DNA of 64,000 nucleotides from Lamellibrachia satsuma (lineage: Eukaryota; Annelida; Polychaeta; Sabellida; Siboglinidae). The position numbers and the translations under genes are program-made. How positions within the stretch are numbered: the first letter of the stretch is position 1; each line of letters starts with the position of its first letter. This document shows positions 61,199 to 64,000 of the stretch, in pieces. The notes under the pieces are model-generated. The model was not told the DNA's origin. It ran no database searches and saw only the letters and a program-made list of their open reading frames with translations. Location of the stretch: positions 593,001-657,000 of the forward strand of contig BSQZ01000018.1 of NCBI GenBank assembly GCA_033239005.1, in the 5' to 3' direction.

Positions 61199-61873
61199 TG
61201 TGGTTGTGTTCACCCCATTAACTTTTAGCAGTTGGCCCTTTATGGAGTAAAACAATGTAGCTGTGCTCACCCCATGAACTCTCAGCAATTGGCCCTTTAT
61301 GGAGTAAAACAATGTAGCTGTGCTCACCCCATGAACTCTTAGCAGTTGGCCCTTTATGGAGTAAAACAATGTAGCTGTGCTCACCCCATGAACTCTTAGC
61401 AGTTGGCCCTTTATGGAGTAAAACAATGTAGCTGTGCTCACCCCATGAACTCTTAGCAGTTGGCCCTTTATGGAGTAAAACAAAGTAGCTGTGCTCACCC
61501 CATGAACTCTTAGCAGTTGGCCCTTTATGGAGTACAACAACGTAGCTGTGCTCACCCCATGAACTCTCAGCAATTGGCCCTTTATGGAGTAAAACAACGT
61601 AGCTGTGCTCACCCCATGAACTCTCAGCAATTGGCCCTTTATGGAGTAAAACAACGTAGCTGTGCTCACCCCATGAACTCTCAGCAATTGGCCCTTTATG
61701 GAGTAAAACAACGTAGCTGTGCTCACCCCATGAACTCTCAGCAATTGGCCCTTTATGGAGTAAAACAACGTAGCTGTGCTCACCCCATGAACTCTTAGCA
61801 ATTGGCCCTTTATGGAGTAAAACAACGTAGCTGTGCTCACCCCATGAACTCTTAGCAATTTGTCCTTTATGGA
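61199..61873 (+). repeat. 57-bp minisatellite, about 12 copies
   Basis: Units contain TTGGCCCTTTATGGAGTAAA, ACAATGTAGCTGTGCTCACC and CCATGAACTCT. Left half is mainly AATGTAG/AGCAGTT, right half ACGTAG/AGCAATT. Open frames on both strands are by-products of the 57-bp period. Confidence 0.95.
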
Positions 61874-61919
61874 CCATTGTAGTTGATCTGTTGAAGCACT
61901 GTAATTGTACTTGATCTAT

Positions 61920-62018
61920 TTCATATGTTATGTATGTTGTTATGTATGTTGTTCTGTATGTTGTTATGTATGTTGTTATGTATGTTGTTATGTATGTTGT
62001 TATGTATGTTGTTATGTA
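61920..62018 (+). repeat. 12-bp repeat, about 8 copies
   Basis: Unit TATGTATGTTGT. Confidence 0.95.
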
Positions 62019-62716
62019 TTACTAATTAATTTTTAAGTGTTGTGTTTGTCATTGAGCTTTTATAAGGTTTTGTAAATGACCATTGTAATAGTTGTTACTT
62101 GGAATATCATGTTTTTGGTCGCTAGATGACGGGCATGTATAAACGCAATGCATCGTGGGACTGATTGTAAACAGAAGCACAACTTGTACTTCAAATTAGA
62201 GAGTCAGAAAAATTACTATTTCAGCAAAGAATACATCGTACAACAATAACGCTGACTGACACTAAACAGAGATCACTACCTTCAGAACACAAAAATCAGC
62301 TGATCTGATGTTTGAACAACTTTGGATGTGATTGAGCGTGTATTGACATAAATATGCCATTGTTCAGCACACGGCAAAAGATTCGCATGAATTACGTGTT
62401 GTATTTCCATCAATAATCTCATGCAATTTCATCTTTATATTAGATGGCAGTGGAACGGCATCAGTCACGAAGAAGGGGAAAAAATTTACAACCGGTACCA
62501 GTACCTTTAAAAAAACCAAAGAGGAGGGCAGTTTGATATTACACACCAGAGACACCACAAGTTATTCTGGGCAGCCTGTATTGATAATTATAACTGAACG
62601 AAACCCTAGCATCTAGGTCTCTACAGCAGGAAGTGGGCACCTTGTTGGCTACTACACGACCAATGTCAGATGCTACGGGGTCAGAGAAGGGCATGTTTTC
62701 TCTCTCTGTCACACAC

Positions 62717-63060
62717 TAAACTCTGTGACAACCTTAAAGCACAGCAAGCATAAAGTTGTTCTTCTACGTCTAAAATGTTGCCTACTTGACTGTTTTCTCC
62801 ATGGCATTCTAGATTCTGTGACAACCTTAAAGCACAGCAAGCATAAAGTTGTTCTTCTACGTCTAAAATGTTGCCTACTTGACTGTTTTCTCCATGGCAT
62901 TCTAGACTCTTTGACAACCTTAAAGCACAGCAAGCATAAAGTTGTTCTTCTACTTCTAAAATGTTGCCTACTTGACTGTGTTCTCTGTGGCATTCTAGAC
63001 TCTCTGACAACCTTAAAGCACAGCAAGCATAAAGTTGTTCTTGCTTCTGAAATGTTACCT
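62717..63060 (+). repeat. 93-bp tandem repeat, about 3.6 copies
   Basis: Units contain GACAACCTTAAAGCACAGCA, AGCATAAAGTTGTTCTTCTA and ATGTTGCCTACTTGACTGTT. ORFs on both strands follow from the multiple-of-three period. Confidence 0.95.
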
Positions 63061-64000
63061 ACTTACCTTAAGGAGTATCCCTGTGCTATCCTGAACAGGG
63101 AGTATGGATATGGTTAATGAGCATTTGTCTGGCAGTAGTAGGGAGAGGGTTAATGAGTTGCAGTCAAATTTGTCTTTGTATTTGAATTTAAATATGCTGA
63201 TTTTGTATATTTGTATTAGGATTTGAATTTTTTCTTTCCTCCTTCAAGGTTTTTAAGGTGTAGTTAACCTGCTTGAATTTGTGCATTTTAGGATCATACC
63301 TGCGTAACCTAACTCAATTCTTCACCATTTAATGCAATCATTTCTGCACATTCTCAACACTGTACACTTAACATGGGAACATCTCCTCTAACAATGCTGA
63401 TAACACTATTAAAATAGAATATGTAATTGACAGATTGTATTATATCCTGTATATTTGAAATGATTATACAGCATATTTGATCAAGTGTATTTGTACTTAT
63501 ATTTGACATTTTAAAATAGAGCTCATGTATATTTATATTTGAAATTTAAAAAAATGCCCTGTATTTTATTTTTTATTTACATATTTGACCTCAACTCTGG
63601 TTAATGACCAGTCGTCCAGCATTTATCAACCTTTACTATGTCCCATTAGATATTTCAGTTAATCTACCATAAAGCCATGTAATTATGACCAATCAGGAGC
63701 ATCAGAATTTGCATTTTCCTGCTCATACATTTCATCTGGAAATGTTACTGGTGGTGCATTTCCCAGATTAGTGAGTATCATCATGCACGTTTGTACAGTG
63801 TGGGTTGGAGAAAGCTTATTGTTTTACTGAAGCTGCTAGTTTTGCCAAAGCTGGTGCACCACTCAGGGTTGCATAAATATTATAACTATGATAACGATTT
63901 TATAATATTTAGTGATTATATGATATTTATCATAATGTTTTTAGAATATTTATGATAATGATTTTTTAATATTTAATTACTTTAGAGTATCTATTATAAT

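Noticed and set aside
61118..61877. About 220-246-codon repeat ORFs
   Set aside because: Follow from the 57-bp array period; unit lacks stops.
62380..62610. Plus-strand exon after TATATTAG with KKGKKFTTGTSTFKKTKEEG
   Set aside because: Lysine/threonine-rich translation without family match; opposite-strand and alternate frames are equally open.

Overview
The window is animal nuclear DNA. The evidence is two genes with GT-AG introns, non-LTR and Penelope-like retroelement relics, a tRNA-derived SINE family, and an unusually heavy load of minisatellites. No bacterial operon, viral genome or CRISPR array is present. The host is probably a marine invertebrate (a mollusc or a non-vertebrate deuterostome would fit), but I cannot fix the species.

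The two genes read right to left. (1) The 5' end of the cell-polarity gene pard3 (PAR-3/Bazooka). Exon 1 is at 41506-41625 and exon 2 at 7851-7955, and together they encode the first 75 residues, the CR1/NTD self-association domain. They are separated by a first intron of about 33.5 kb; the rest of the gene lies left of position 1. (2) Upstream of pard3, the last four exons I can see of an SH3-domain protein (53896-54002, 54518-54628, 56989-57109, 57514-57645). Their phases join into one reading frame that ends in a typical SH3 domain and a stop codon. I do not recognise its N-terminal part.

Layout. 1-7850: pard3 intron 2, with five minisatellites. 7851-41625: pard3 exon 2, giant intron 1 and exon 1. 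The intron holds more than ten minisatellites, six minus-strand copies of the SINE family, LINE relics and long (AT)n tracts. 41626-53895: CpG-richer promoter-side and intergenic DNA with a TCTCGCGAGA palindrome, 44-, 47-, 61- and 41-bp arrays, LINE relics, and two TIR-bounded non-autonomous elements, one carrying a nested SINE. 53896-57645: SH3 gene exons with a 1.9-kb, 48-bp-unit array in an intron. 57676-64000: a 17-bp array, a truncated inverted Penelope-like element with two hammerhead-ribozyme-like motifs and a 12-bp target-site duplication, then 57-, 12- and 93-bp arrays.

Most long open reading frames here are minisatellites whose repeat unit happens to lack stop codons; they are not genes. 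The observations most worth following are the Penelope-like element with paired hammerhead motifs, the minisatellite born inside a LINE coding region, the possible alternative first exon of pard3, and the repeat arrays that sit within about 30-50 bp of 3' splice sites.
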